From Candidatus Iainarchaeum sp. (lineage in GTDB: Archaea > B1Sed10-29 > WALL01 > JAGHAM01): 13,329 bases of DNA. A program made the translations under genes and the position numbers. The notes under the pieces were generated by a model that was not told where the DNA came from, did not search any database, and worked only from the letters and a program-made list of their open reading frames with translations. The stretch lies in assembly GCA_021161465.1 (NCBI GenBank), contig JAGHAM010000002.1:1-13329 (forward strand), in the 5' to 3' direction. Within the stretch, counting starts at the first letter, position 1, and each line of letters starts with the position of its first letter. This document shows, piece by piece, positions 5,693-13,329 of this stretch.

Positions 5693-7459
5693 ATGGAAAC
5701 GATAAGGCAGCCAATAGTGGTAGTTCTCGCACACGTGGACCATGGCAAGACCACGCTCTTAGATAAGATTAGGGGAACCGCTATTGCCAAGAAGGAACCG
5801 GGCCAGATAACACAGCATGTTGGCGCAACTGTGATTCCAAGAGAGGTTATAGAGAACCTTTGCGGACCACAGTTAGCCAAAATGGGAGTGAAGCTGACCA
5901 TACCCGGACTTCTTTTCATAGACACGCCAGGGCACGAAGCATTTACAAACCTACGCAAGCGCGGCGGGGGAATAGCCGACCTTGCAGTGTTACTCATCGA
6001 CATAAACGAAGGTATACAGCCACAAACGAAGGAAAGCATTGAGATACTAAAAAGCCATAAGACACCTTTCATAATCGCTGCCAACAAGATTGATATGCTC
6101 TTTGGATGGCAGTCATTAGAGAACAGGTGCTTTATGGAGTCATATAAAAGCCAGACAGAGCAGACGAGGAAGCTCCTAGACGATAAGTTATACGAACTTA
6201 TGGGACAGTTGCACAAGCTTGGCTTTGCTACCGACAGGTTTGACCAAGTAACTGACTTCACTAAGACCATAGCTATCATACCAATATCAGGGAGAACAGG
6301 AGAAGGCTTACCTGAACTGCTTATGCTTATATCGGGCCTTACCCAAAAATTCATGGGAGACCGGCTTGAAAGCAAGGAGGGCCCTGGCAGGGCAACAATA
6401 CTTGAGGTTAAGGAATTGCAAGGTCTTGGCTCCACAGTTGATGTGATAGTTTACAAGGGCTCAATAAAGCAGGGGGACACCATAGTCCTTGGAGGCAAGA
6501 ACGGTCCCATAGTCACCAAAATCCGAGCACTGCTACAGCCGAAACCGCTTCAGGAAATTCGTGAGGGCAAGAAGTTCGAACATGTTAAAGAAGTCCACGC
6601 CTCAGCTGGTGTTAAGATAAATGCACCGTCGCTTGAAGACGCACTTCCGGGCTCAGGGCTATTCGTTGCAGAAAAACCAGGAGACATTGACAAGCTCAAA
6701 GAAGAGATAGCCGAGGAGCTGGAGCAGACACAGTTCTCAACAGATGCAACTGGAGTCATACTGAAGGCAGACGCGCTTGGCTCACTGGAAGCCATTATAT
6801 CAATACTTAAAAAGGATGGCGTTCCAATAAGAAAGGCAGGAGTTGGCAGCGTAACGAAAAAGGACATAATTGAAGCCAGCTCGGTTAAAGAGGAGAACAA
6901 ACTGCTTGGTGTGGTTCTTGCATTCAACACTGGCATAACAGAAGAGGCTAAAAAAGAAGCTGAAGACCTCAATGTTGAAATAATCTCAACTAATGTCATA
7001 TACAAGCTGTTGGATGACTACACAGACTGGAAGAAGGAAGAGAAAGAAAAGGAGAAGCGCGAGCTCCTTGAAAGTGCAACGTACCCTGCCAAAATCCAAA
7101 TCCTGCCAGGCTATGTGTTCAGGAAGAGCAAGCCTGCAATAGTTGGTATAGAAATCATTGATGGCATCCTCAAAAGCCCCTGCCCACTTATGGACGCGGA
7201 AGGCAAAAGACGCGGCAAGGTAAAGGAAATCCAAGACAAGAAAGAAGTGATACCAAAAGCTGAAAAAGGGATGCAGGTTGCGGTTGCAATAGAGGGCGTA
7301 ACCATTGGCAGGCAGGTAAATGAGGGTGACATATTATACTCACACATTCCTCTCGAAAGAGTGTATAAACTCGAGGAAGAGGTTGAGGAAAAGCAATTAA
7401 TCGAAGAGATAAAAAAAATAAAGAAAAAGGTGAAATTGGATGAAAATGGTAGTGGCTAA
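5693..7459 (+). CDS. infB: Translation initiation factor aIF5B (IF2 family)
   Basis: The 588-residue GTPase promotes ribosomal subunit joining during initiation. GTP-binding motifs are AHVDHGKT at 13-20 (G1), DTPGH at 77-81 (G3) and NKID at 131-134 (G4). The effector region GQITQHVGAT at 37-46 is typical of IF2/eIF5B. Domain II, the alpha/beta/alpha domain III and the C-terminal domain follow, with the end rich in Glu and Lys. The length is usual for archaeal aIF5B and no intein is present. ATG 5693 is used; GTG 5690 would add one residue. It heads the ten-gene operon and its last 20 bases overlap rps6e. In several euryarchaea ndk comes directly before it, whereas here nadB is divergent upstream. 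Confidence 0.97.
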   Translation: METIRQPIVVVLAHVDHGKTTLLDKIRGTAIAKKEPGQITQHVGATVIPREVIENLCGPQLAKMGVKLTIPGLLFIDTPGHEAFTNLRKRGGGIADLAVLLIDINEGIQPQTKESIEILKSHKTPFIIAANKIDMLFGWQSLENRCFMESYKSQTEQTRKLLDDKLYELMGQLHKLGFATDRFDQVTDFTKTIAIIPISGRTGEGLPELLMLISGLTQKFMGDRLESKEGPGRATILEVKELQGLGSTVDVIVYKGSIKQGDTIVLGGKNGPIVTKIRALLQPKPLQEIREGKKFEHVKEVHASAGVKINAPSLEDALPGSGLFVAEKPGDIDKLKEEIAEELEQTQFSTDATGVILKADALGSLEAIISILKKDGVPIRKAGVGSVTKKDIIEASSVKEENKLLGVVLAFNTGITEEAKKEAEDLNVEIISTNVIYKLLDDYTDWKKEEKEKEKRELLESATYPAKIQILPGYVFRKSKPAIVGIEIIDGILKSPCPLMDAEGKRRGKVKEIQDKKEVIPKAEKGMQVAVAIEGVTIGRQVNEGDILYSHIPLERVYKLEEEVEEKQLIEEIKKIKKKVKLDENGSG

Positions 7460-7952
7460 TCCGAAAACTGGAAAAACCTATCAAAAGGATTTAACAGAGA
7501 CTCAGGAAAGAGCTCTTTACGGAAGCAAAATAAGTGATACGATAAAGGGTGATGTCGTTGGCCTCCAAGGGTATGAGCTAAAGATAACAGGGGGTTCCGA
7601 CAAGCAAGGGTTCCCAATGAGAAAAGACCTGCATGGCACCTCTAGGAAAAGTATACTTCTTTCAGGTGGCTCTGGCTTCCACCCAAGCAAAAAGGGTGAA
7701 AGGAGGAGAAAAAGCGTCAGAGGAAACACTGTAGCAGAAGATATCGCACAGATAAATGCAGTGGTTCTTAAGGACGGGAGCAAACCTCTGGAAGCATTAT
7801 TCGGAAAAGAGGGTGAGAAACCAGAAGAGGGCAAGAAGCCTGAAGAGGCTACGAAGAAGGAAGAGGATAAGAAGAAGGAAGAGAAAAAACCAGAGAAAGC
7901 TAAGCCAAAAAAACCTGAGAAGGAAGAACCAGCAAAAGGAGAAAAGAAATGA
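7440..7952 (+). CDS. rps6e: 30S ribosomal protein S6e with Lys/Glu-rich C-terminal tail
   Basis: The 170-residue protein matches S6e over residues 1 to about 120: VVANPKTGKTYQ at 4-15, GLQGYELKITGGSDKQGFPM at 41-60, LLSGGSGFHPSKKGERRRKS at 73-92 and RGNTVAEDIAQINAVV at 94-109. Archaeal S6e normally ends near residue 125-130. Here about 45 further residues made almost only of Lys, Glu, Pro and Ala follow (about 124-170). The start ATG 7440 has GGTGA six bases upstream; ATG 7446 is a less well-spaced alternative. It overlaps infB by 20 bases and aIF2-gamma by the four bases ATGA, so translation is probably coupled. The S6e-aIF2-gamma order is a familiar euryarchaeal pair. Confidence 0.96.
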   Translation: MKMVVANPKTGKTYQKDLTETQERALYGSKISDTIKGDVVGLQGYELKITGGSDKQGFPMRKDLHGTSRKSILLSGGSGFHPSKKGERRRKSVRGNTVAEDIAQINAVVLKDGSKPLEALFGKEGEKPEEGKKPEEATKKEEDKKKEEKKPEKAKPKKPEKEEPAKGEKK

Positions 7953-9139
7953 GCAAGCAGGCAGAAGTTAACATTGGTTTGATAGGGCACGTTGATAGTG
8001 GCAAAACTTCCTTAGTGAAAGCACTAACTGGCAAGTGGACAGATACGCACAGCGAGGAGCTCAAGAGAGGAATCACCATAAGGCTTGGATACGCTGATAT
8101 GGAAATAAACCAATGTGAGAAGTGCGGTGTAATAACCAAAGACAAGACCTGCCCAAAATGTGGTGCAAAAACAAAACCAAAGAGGGCAGTGGCACTCATA
8201 GATGCGCCAGGGCACGAAGCCTTGATGACTGTTGTGATATCATCCTCAGCCATAATGGATGGGGCAATACTTGTGATAGCAGCCAACGAGCCATGCCCAC
8301 AGCCGCAAACCTATGAGCACTTCAAAGTCCTCGAGATAATGGGCATAAAGAAGCTTGTAGTAGCGCAAAACAAAATTGATTTGGTAACCAAGGAAGAGGC
8401 CCTGAAGAACTACAAACAGATAAAGGAGTTCCTAAAAGGCACATTTGCAGAAAACGCACCAATAATTCCCGTAGCTGCACACCATGGTGTTAACATAGAT
8501 AAGCTTTGCCAAGCCATTGAGGAACACATACCAAGCCCAAAAAGGGACAGCTCAAAGCCCCCAATGATGTTCGTAGCAAGGTCCTTCGACGTGAACAAAC
8601 CTGGAACACCAATAGAAAAGCTTGCTGGAGGCGTCCTAGGTGGAAGCCTAATCCAGGGCGAGTTTAAGGTTGGAGACAGCATAGAGCTAAAGCCAGGGAT
8701 TGAAAAGGAAGGTAAATGGCAACAGCTTGAAACTAAGATAGCCAGCCTAAATACCTGTGGCAAGGAAGTCAAGACTGCCAAGCCGGGGGGGCTAATAGGT
8801 GTTGGAACCTATCTGGACCCGTCACTTGCAAAGAGTGATACATTGGTGGGTAACATATGCGGTAAGGGTGGGACACTCCCAGAGGCAAAAACCGAATTAA
8901 CGATTGATGCGAAGCTCATGGAAAGGGTGATTGGGATGGATAAGGTAACCCCCTTCACCAAAAACGAAACGCTGGTTGCAACCGTTGGTACTGCAACGGC
9001 AATTTCAACAGTAGCTGAAGTGAAGCCATTAAAGCTGTTGCTTAAAAAACCTGTTTGTGCTGAGAAAGGATGGATAGTTGCATTAAGCAGGAGAGTTGGC
9101 AACAGATGGAGGCTAATGGGATATGGTAAAATCATCTAA
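7949..9139 (+). CDS. eif2g: Translation initiation factor aIF2, gamma subunit
   Basis: The 396-residue GTPase is the core of aIF2, which brings initiator Met-tRNA to the small subunit. Motifs are GHVDSGKT at 13-20, RGITIRLGYAD at 40-50 (switch 1), DAPGHE at 85-90 and NKID at 141-144. A zinc knuckle C56-x2-C59...C68-x2-C71 is typical of the gamma subunit. Beta-barrel domains II and III follow, ending RVGNRWRLMGYGKI. Alpha and beta subunits are not in the window. AAGGAG lies seven bases before ATG 7949. The start overlaps the rps6e stop (ATGA) and the end overlaps the PIN gene by 17 bases. Confidence 0.97.
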   Translation: MSKQAEVNIGLIGHVDSGKTSLVKALTGKWTDTHSEELKRGITIRLGYADMEINQCEKCGVITKDKTCPKCGAKTKPKRAVALIDAPGHEALMTVVISSSAIMDGAILVIAANEPCPQPQTYEHFKVLEIMGIKKLVVAQNKIDLVTKEEALKNYKQIKEFLKGTFAENAPIIPVAAHHGVNIDKLCQAIEEHIPSPKRDSSKPPMMFVARSFDVNKPGTPIEKLAGGVLGGSLIQGEFKVGDSIELKPGIEKEGKWQQLETKIASLNTCGKEVKTAKPGGLIGVGTYLDPSLAKSDTLVGNICGKGGTLPEAKTELTIDAKLMERVIGMDKVTPFTKNETLVATVGTATAISTVAEVKPLKLLLKKPVCAEKGWIVALSRRVGNRWRLMGYGKII

Positions 9140-9500
9140 GGTGAGAGTGTTGCTCGATACAAACTTCTTAACGCTACCCCAACAATTCCATGTTGATATA
9201 GTGGAAGAGATTAAGTTTCAAATTCCAAGTGCTGAACTCGCAACAATTTCACCAGTCATCGATGAGCTCAGGGAGCTGCCAACAGGCGGTGTGGGTCTTG
9301 AGCTTATAAGAAAAGGATTAGTCAAAACCATACCTGCAACAGGCAAAGCTGATGATGCTTTGCTTGAGCGCGCCTTAGGAGACCATGCCGTAGTATGCAC
9401 TAATGACAAAGAATTAAGGAAAAGGTTACGCTCAGCAGGAGTCCCTGTAATGTATCTAAGAGGCAGGAAAAAGCTTCAGTTGGATGGGGTGGTGGAGTGA
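9123..9500 (+). CDS. PIN-domain protein (Fcf1/VapC9-like)
   Basis: The 125-residue single-domain protein fits the PIN ribonuclease fold: LLDTNFL at 10-16 with the first acidic residue D12, DELREL at 47-52, ADDALLERA at 76-84 with D77/D78, and VVCTNDKELRKRL at 90-102 with D95. All acidic metal-binding positions appear present, so nuclease activity is plausible. Archaeal relatives next to aIF2-gamma are compared with Fcf1/Utp24, a eukaryotic pre-rRNA processing nuclease; RNA processing in ribosome assembly is an inference from that and from the operon. No antitoxin partner is adjacent, so a toxin role is unlikely. GGAGG lies ten bases before ATG 9123. It overlaps aIF2-gamma by 17 bases and ppa by four. 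Confidence 0.85.
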   Translation: MVKSSKVRVLLDTNFLTLPQQFHVDIVEEIKFQIPSAELATISPVIDELRELPTGGVGLELIRKGLVKTIPATGKADDALLERALGDHAVVCTNDKELRKRLRSAGVPVMYLRGRKKLQLDGVVE

Positions 9501-10045
9501 ACCTATTCAAGAACATATCACCAGGAAAGAAAAACCAGATAAACGTTGTTGTTGAAATACATTCAGGGGCAACCGATAAGGTTGAATACAATGAGGAAGG
9601 AGGGTATTTCGAGCTCGATAGGTCACTATACTCTGCAGTGTATTACCCATTTGAATACGGTTTTATACCGCAAACAAAATCACCAGATGGTGATGCATTG
9701 GACGTTGTCCTATTGACCACGCACCCCACATTCCCTGGGTGCGTGATAAAAGCAAAGCCAATAGGTGTGCTTATGATGAAGGATGAAAATGGCAGGGACG
9801 ATAAGATAATAGCAGTGCCCATAAGCAAGGTAGACCCCAGGTTTGATGGAATAAAAGAAGTGAAGGACCTGGCAAAACACCTAAAGGTGGAGATAAGGCA
9901 ATTTATGCTTGACTATAAAAGGCTTGAGCAAAACAAGAAGGTTAGGATAATTGGCTGGGAAGGTTCAGATGAAGCCAAAAATATGATTGAGAAGGCAATC
10001 AAAAATTACAGGAGTGAAAAAAATGTATCAACTCATAACAGTTAG
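9497..10045 (+). CDS. ppa: Inorganic pyrophosphatase, soluble class I
   Basis: The 182-residue enzyme hydrolyses pyrophosphate, pulling forward RNA, protein and NAD synthesis. Family features include PFEYGFIPQT at 51-60, the signature DGDALDVVLL at 64-73 with metal ligands D64, D66 and D69, and the late DDKIIAVP at 101-108 and DPRF at 113-116. Length is normal for archaeal and bacterial class I enzymes (about 175-180). It starts with GTG whose GTGA overlaps the PIN stop, and GGGGTGGTG lies just upstream. Its last 23 bases overlap rpoE, where the ppa C-terminus ends in a short, poorly conserved Ser/Asn tail. Confidence 0.96.
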   Translation: MNLFKNISPGKKNQINVVVEIHSGATDKVEYNEEGGYFELDRSLYSAVYYPFEYGFIPQTKSPDGDALDVVLLTTHPTFPGCVIKAKPIGVLMMKDENGRDDKIIAVPISKVDPRFDGIKEVKDLAKHLKVEIRQFMLDYKRLEQNKKVRIIGWEGSDEAKNMIEKAIKNYRSEKNVSTHNS

Positions 10046-10616
10046 AGATACTGTCCGGGTCCCCCCAAAGGACTTTGGAAAACCAATGAAGGAATCCTCT
10101 TTAATCGCACTTAGGGAGAAATACGAGAACAAATACGATAGCGACACTGGGATAGTCCTAGCAGTGTCAAAGGTGGACGAGATAGGCGATGGGAGGATTA
10201 TCCCTGGTGACGGCGCAAGCTACCACGATGTAGTGTTTGAGTCACTTGTCTTCAACCCGCAAATCCACGAAGTTATAACTGGCAAAGTATCAGAGATAAC
10301 ACAATTTGGGGCTTTCGTCAGGATAGGGCCAATAGATGGTTTAGTGCACGTATCCCAGATAACAGATGACTTTATGTCGTACAACGAAAAAACTGGAACC
10401 TTAATCGGGAAGGAAAGTGGAAAAGTCCTGAAAGAGGGAGATACAGTAAGGGCAAGGATAGTAACGTTAAGCCTAAAGCCCGTTACAAACGACAGCAAGA
10501 TTGGCTTAACCATGAGGCAGCCAGGCCTTGGCAAGATGGAATGGATAGAGAAAGAGAAAACCAAACCCAAGAAAGAACCAAAGAAAACAGGGGGTAAGAA
10601 AGGTGCCCGCAAGTAA
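10023..10616 (+). CDS. rpoE: DNA-directed RNA polymerase subunit E' (Rpo7)
   Basis: The 197-residue subunit forms the polymerase stalk with Rpo4 and binds nascent RNA. Residues 1-80 match the N-terminal RNP-like domain (MYQLITVRDTVRVPP at 1-15, KYDSDTGIVLAV at 37-48, GDGASYHDVVFESLVF at 63-78). Residues 83-165 are an S1 RNA-binding domain (GKVSEITQFGAFVRIGPIDG and HVSQITDDF). The usual ending GLTMRQPGLGKMEWI is followed by a 20-residue Lys-rich tail (178-197). The frame is open further upstream, but ATG 10023 is chosen because GGAGTGA sits five bases before it and homology starts there. It overlaps ppa by 23 bases and spt4 by 14. Confidence 0.96.
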   Translation: MYQLITVRDTVRVPPKDFGKPMKESSLIALREKYENKYDSDTGIVLAVSKVDEIGDGRIIPGDGASYHDVVFESLVFNPQIHEVITGKVSEITQFGAFVRIGPIDGLVHVSQITDDFMSYNEKTGTLIGKESGKVLKEGDTVRARIVTLSLKPVTNDSKIGLTMRQPGLGKMEWIEKEKTKPKKEPKKTGGKKGARK

Positions 10617-10797
10617 AGCATGCAAAAACTGCAGGCGGATAATCGACAAAGGCAATGTCTGCCCTGTCTGCAAAAGCACTGACCTTACCACAAACTGGAA
10701 GGGTTTCGTGATAGTGATTGACCCAACAAACTCTGAAATCGCAAAGAAGCTTGGTATAAAACTCCCTGGTAAATACGCATTGAGGTTGGGAAAGTGA
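10603..10797 (+). CDS. spt4: Transcription elongation factor Spt4 (RpoE'')
   Basis: The 64-residue zinc protein pairs with Spt5 to support processive transcription. Four cysteines in two pairs, C7-x2-C10 and C20-x2-C23, form the zinc ribbon. The second half, NWKGFVIVIDP then SEIAKKLGIKLPGKYALRL, matches archaeal Spt4 closely. Length is typical (about 60). The start is GTG 10603, preceded by a GGGGGT stretch. The gene overlaps rpoE by 14 bases and the next gene by GTGA. The partner spt5 is not in the window. Confidence 0.95.
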   Translation: MPASKACKNCRRIIDKGNVCPVCKSTDLTTNWKGFVIVIDPTNSEIAKKLGIKLPGKYALRLGK

Positions 10798-11303
10798 AAG
10801 TTGCGTATGCAGTTCCAGAAGGGTCCCCTCTCAGGGATAAGCTCAAGGAACCCCTTGGTGAGCTTGTGCCTGAGGAAGAGCTCTCATTCGCTGTCAAGAG
10901 CGGCAAGCTCATAGCAGTTGGTGATGCTTGCCTTGCAAAAGCACTTTCATATGGCGAGCCACTGATTGGCATCTACGACAGAAAAATTGAGAGAGCACCT
11001 GCAGAAGACAAGATTGCCGACAGGATAGACAACTGGGAGGTTGGAAAACTAAGTGTGACCAACCCAGCAGGAAAGATTACAGAAGAGGCTTTTGAACTCG
11101 TAAAAGGCTCTGTCGAACGCGGTGATAAGATTAAAATAGAGGTAGATGGTGAGGAGGACTTGCTTACGTTACCTGCAGTGGCCTATGCCAAGAAGGGCAC
11201 CACCATCTGCTATGGACAACCACATGTTGGGGTTGTCCTCGTTAAACCTGATGATAAAACCAAAGAGAAAGTTAAAGAGATTCTCAAGGAGATGAGAGTG
11301 TGA
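10794..11303 (+). CDS. GTP-dependent dephospho-CoA kinase (DUF359 family)
   Basis: The 169-residue protein belongs to the archaeal DUF359 family, whose Thermococcus member was shown to phosphorylate dephospho-CoA with GTP, the last step of CoA synthesis. Family features are VGDACLAKAL at 42-51, GIYDRKIER at 59-67, DNWEVGKLSVTNPAG at 79-93, the acidic GEEDLLTLPAV at 119-129 and GQPHVGVVLV at 141-150. It starts with GTG overlapping the spt4 stop and ends overlapping rps24e by GTGA. Its place between spt4 and rps24e is a conserved euryarchaeal order, which supports the call. Activity in this organism is inferred from family. Confidence 0.92.
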   Translation: MKVAYAVPEGSPLRDKLKEPLGELVPEEELSFAVKSGKLIAVGDACLAKALSYGEPLIGIYDRKIERAPAEDKIADRIDNWEVGKLSVTNPAGKITEEAFELVKGSVERGDKIKIEVDGEEDLLTLPAVAYAKKGTTICYGQPHVGVVLVKPDDKTKEKVKEILKEMRV

Positions 11304-11683
11304 AACTCGAGATAACTGATGAAAAGGTAAATAGGTTACTTTACAGAACGGAACTAAAGTGCAAGGCAGAATTCGAAGGCTCAACCCCATCTAGACCAGA
11401 CGTCATAAAAGAGATAGCCACTAAGAAGCATGTGGACGAGAAACTTGTAGTGCTAGACTCCATAAGACAAATGTATGGGAAACAAGAGTGCAGCTTCCAG
11501 GCAAGGATATACGAGTCTGAAAAAGCTAGGAAACGCGTAGAAGGCAAAGAAAGGAAACAAAAAAAGTTAGAGAAGAAGCCTGAGAGTAAGGAAGAACCGA
11601 AAGAGGCAGAAAAACCAGCAGCGGAGGGTGAGGAAAATGCCAAAGAAGCAAAAGAAGAAAACAAAAAGAATGAAGAAGAGTGA
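11300..11683 (+). CDS. rps24e: 30S ribosomal protein S24e with Lys/Glu-rich C-terminal tail
   Basis: The 127-residue protein matches S24e in residues 1 to about 80: [21 protein letters not shown] spans 11-31, then [20 protein letters not shown] at 34-53 and [12 protein letters not shown] at 68-79. Archaeal S24e normally ends near 100. The last 45 or so residues (83-127) are almost wholly Lys, Glu, Ala, Pro and Asn, like the tail of S6e in the same operon. It starts with GTG overlapping the previous stop (GTGA). The DNA encoding the tail also holds the Shine-Dalgarno site and first 47 bases of rps27ae in another frame. Confidence 0.95.
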   Translation: MKLEITDEKVNRLLYRTELKCKAEFEGSTPSRPDVIKEIATKKHVDEKLVVLDSIRQMYGKQECSFQARIYESEKARKRVEGKERKQKKLEKKPESKEEPKEAEKPAAEGEENAKEAKEENKKNEEE

Positions 11684-11876
11684 GTATTACGAACTAAGTG
11701 ATGGTAAGGTGAACCGGAAAAAGATACCTTGCCCAAAGTGTGGTCCTGGGGTGTTCATGGCTGAGCACAAGGATAGGTACCATTGCGGTAGATGTGGATA
11801 CACTATGATGAAAACTGAAAAGAATGCAAAACCAGCTGCAGAAGTTAGTCAAGACCATCCGCAAGGTCAGACATAA
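11637..11876 (+). CDS. rps27ae: 30S ribosomal protein S27ae
   Basis: The 79-residue zinc protein has a basic N-terminus ([11 protein letters not shown]), then [13 protein letters not shown] at 17-29 and the zinc ribbon C32-x2-C35...C50-x2-C53 (CPKC and CGRC), ending GYTMMKTE like other archaeal S27ae. It is longer than usual (about 50-60 residues) because of the basic start and an 18-residue polar C-terminus. ATG 11637 is preferred because GGAGGGTGAGG lies just upstream; GTG 11628 and ATG 11670 are alternatives. It overlaps rps24e by 47 bases if ATG 11637 is right. Its 3' end overlaps the convergent membrane protein gene by 32 bases. Confidence 0.93.
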   Translation: MPKKQKKKTKRMKKSEYYELSDGKVNRKKIPCPKCGPGVFMAEHKDRYHCGRCGYTMMKTEKNAKPAAEVSQDHPQGQT

Positions 11877-12537
11877 TATCCAGAGCCTTTCTTAAAACTG
11901 CCTCATCCAGCAGCGCGCCTTCAGCTTCAATAGTTATTTTGAAGGTGCCCTGCCTTTCTGTGGGCCACACAAACAATGCAAAGTCAAGCTCATTTCTCAA
12001 ATTCAAAAGCTTCTCCTGAATCTCTAGAGTAAGTATTTTGATATACTCCTCTTTTCCACTGAAGAAAAATTTCTTTTTGAACTGGGGAGTACCTTGCTTG
12101 AGAGACTTATTAAGCAGCAGTAGTTTAGGGCCTATGTGTATGAGTGGGGTTGCTGTTATTGGCACCTTAACTTTCTCCTTGCCTGTCCACATGAGTATCC
12201 CTGTGTAAACCCTTCTAAAGAGGTGGATGTCTATGTCAACCCGCCTTCCATTGTATACACCAGAGAGCTTTTTGAAGACCGTACCACGCATGCCCAAGCC
12301 AAGCGCGTGAGATAACTCTTCCAGTTTTTTCAGTGTGTTTCTGAACTTGATAACAGTATAGCCCAGAGCAAAAACAAGGATGAGGAATGACAATACAATG
12401 GCTGCAGACCAGCCAAATGAACCAGAGAACAAGGCAACAGGTGAGGGGGATAACACAACAGCTGCACCAATCAAAATGAGCAACATTATGACCATGGATA
12501 TATCATAAACCCTTTCCAGGGGCAAATCAACTGCCAT
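11845..12537 (-). CDS. Two-helix membrane protein of unknown function
   Basis: The 230-residue product has a short N-terminus, hydrophobic segments at about residues 13-31 and 42-62, then a soluble domain of about 165 residues that includes [21 protein letters not shown] (82-102), [20 protein letters not shown] (125-144), then [21 protein letters not shown] (153-173) and a C-terminal helix with [20 protein letters not shown]. The YxGRxVxI and FFxxGxxE...LT patterns recall a family of uncharacterised prokaryotic membrane proteins, but I cannot name it. No catalytic motif is evident. The frame is open to 12606, but that would run into kae1; ATG 12537 is chosen since a TATA-like box sits about 27 bases upstream. 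It lies where rps27ae and kae1 are often adjacent in euryarchaea. Confidence 0.8.
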   Translation of the reverse strand: MAVDLPLERVYDISMVIMLLILIGAAVVLSPSPVALFSGSFGWSAAIVLSFLILVFALGYTVIKFRNTLKKLEELSHALGLGMRGTVFKKLSGVYNGRRVDIDIHLFRRVYTGILMWTGKEKVKVPITATPLIHIGPKLLLLNKSLKQGTPQFKKKFFFSGKEEYIKILTLEIQEKLLNLRNELDFALFVWPTERQGTFKITIEAEGALLDEAVLRKALDIMSDLADGLD

Positions 12538-12556
12538 AATGTATAAAGGACATACG

Positions 12557-13329
<773 letters not shown>

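Noticed and set aside
5506-6435. A 309-codon open frame on the minus strand opposite the infB start and leader
   Set aside because: It is antisense to the strongly conserved GTPase domain of aIF5B, is rich in Ser/Pro/Leu with no domain motif, and crosses the infB promoter. It is a shadow of the real gene's codon use.
7440-7459. A frameshift or fusion between infB and rps6e
   Set aside because: Both frames are complete. A Shine-Dalgarno site precedes rps6e and the overlap matches the style of the other junctions.
9123-9500. A VapBC-type toxin-antitoxin pair
   Set aside because: Only the PIN protein is present. Its neighbours are aIF2-gamma and pyrophosphatase, an order familiar in archaea, and no antitoxin-like gene adjoins it.

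Overview
The window is archaeal. It carries aIF5B, aIF2-gamma, S6e, S24e, S27ae, RpoE (Rpo7), Spt4, the DUF359 dephospho-CoA kinase and Kae1, all archaeal/eukaryotic-type information-processing genes. TATA-like boxes lie about 27 bases upstream of several starts that have no Shine-Dalgarno site. Genes are packed very tightly on both strands, which suits a small, streamlined archaeal genome. A DPANN or early-branching euryarchaeal-type lineage is possible, but no 16S rRNA is present and I cannot place it further.

Layout. Positions 1-143 hold the 3' end of ndk (nucleoside diphosphate kinase). Positions 148-5468 hold a block for NAD(P) synthesis: nadC and nadE on the minus strand, a divergent NAD kinase with an extra C-terminal winged helix-turn-helix (wHTH), a Yip1-like membrane protein, then nadD and nadB on the minus strand. 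Quinolinate synthase (nadA) is not in the window. From memory of euryarchaeal gene order, ndk is normally followed directly by infB, so the NAD block looks like an insertion into a conserved neighbourhood.

Positions 5590-11876 form one plus-strand unit of ten genes: infB, rps6e, aIF2-gamma, a PIN-domain protein, ppa, rpoE, spt4, DUF359 kinase, rps24e and rps27ae. A strong TATA promoter precedes it and a leader of about 70 bases may fold. Every one of its nine gene junctions overlaps, so there is no untranslated spacer inside the unit. Three of its proteins (S6e, S24e, RpoE) carry Lys/Glu- or Lys-rich C-terminal tails.

Positions 11845-12537 encode a minus-strand two-helix membrane protein of unknown function. 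It is convergent with and overlaps rps27ae, and is divergent from kae1. Kae1 (12581 to the right edge) is the catalytic subunit of the tRNA t6A synthesis complex and is cut by the window end.

How the genes fit together: NadB, NadC, NadD, NadE and NadK would make NAD(P) from aspartate if NadA is encoded elsewhere. The long operon couples translation initiation, ribosomal proteins, transcription elongation, pyrophosphate removal and CoA synthesis, a linkage familiar in euryarchaea. The most unusual items are the NadK-wHTH fusion, the NAD block between ndk and infB with a bacterial-type NadD, the structured infB leader, and the orphan membrane protein between rps27ae and kae1. No CRISPR array, insertion sequence, tRNA or rRNA was seen.
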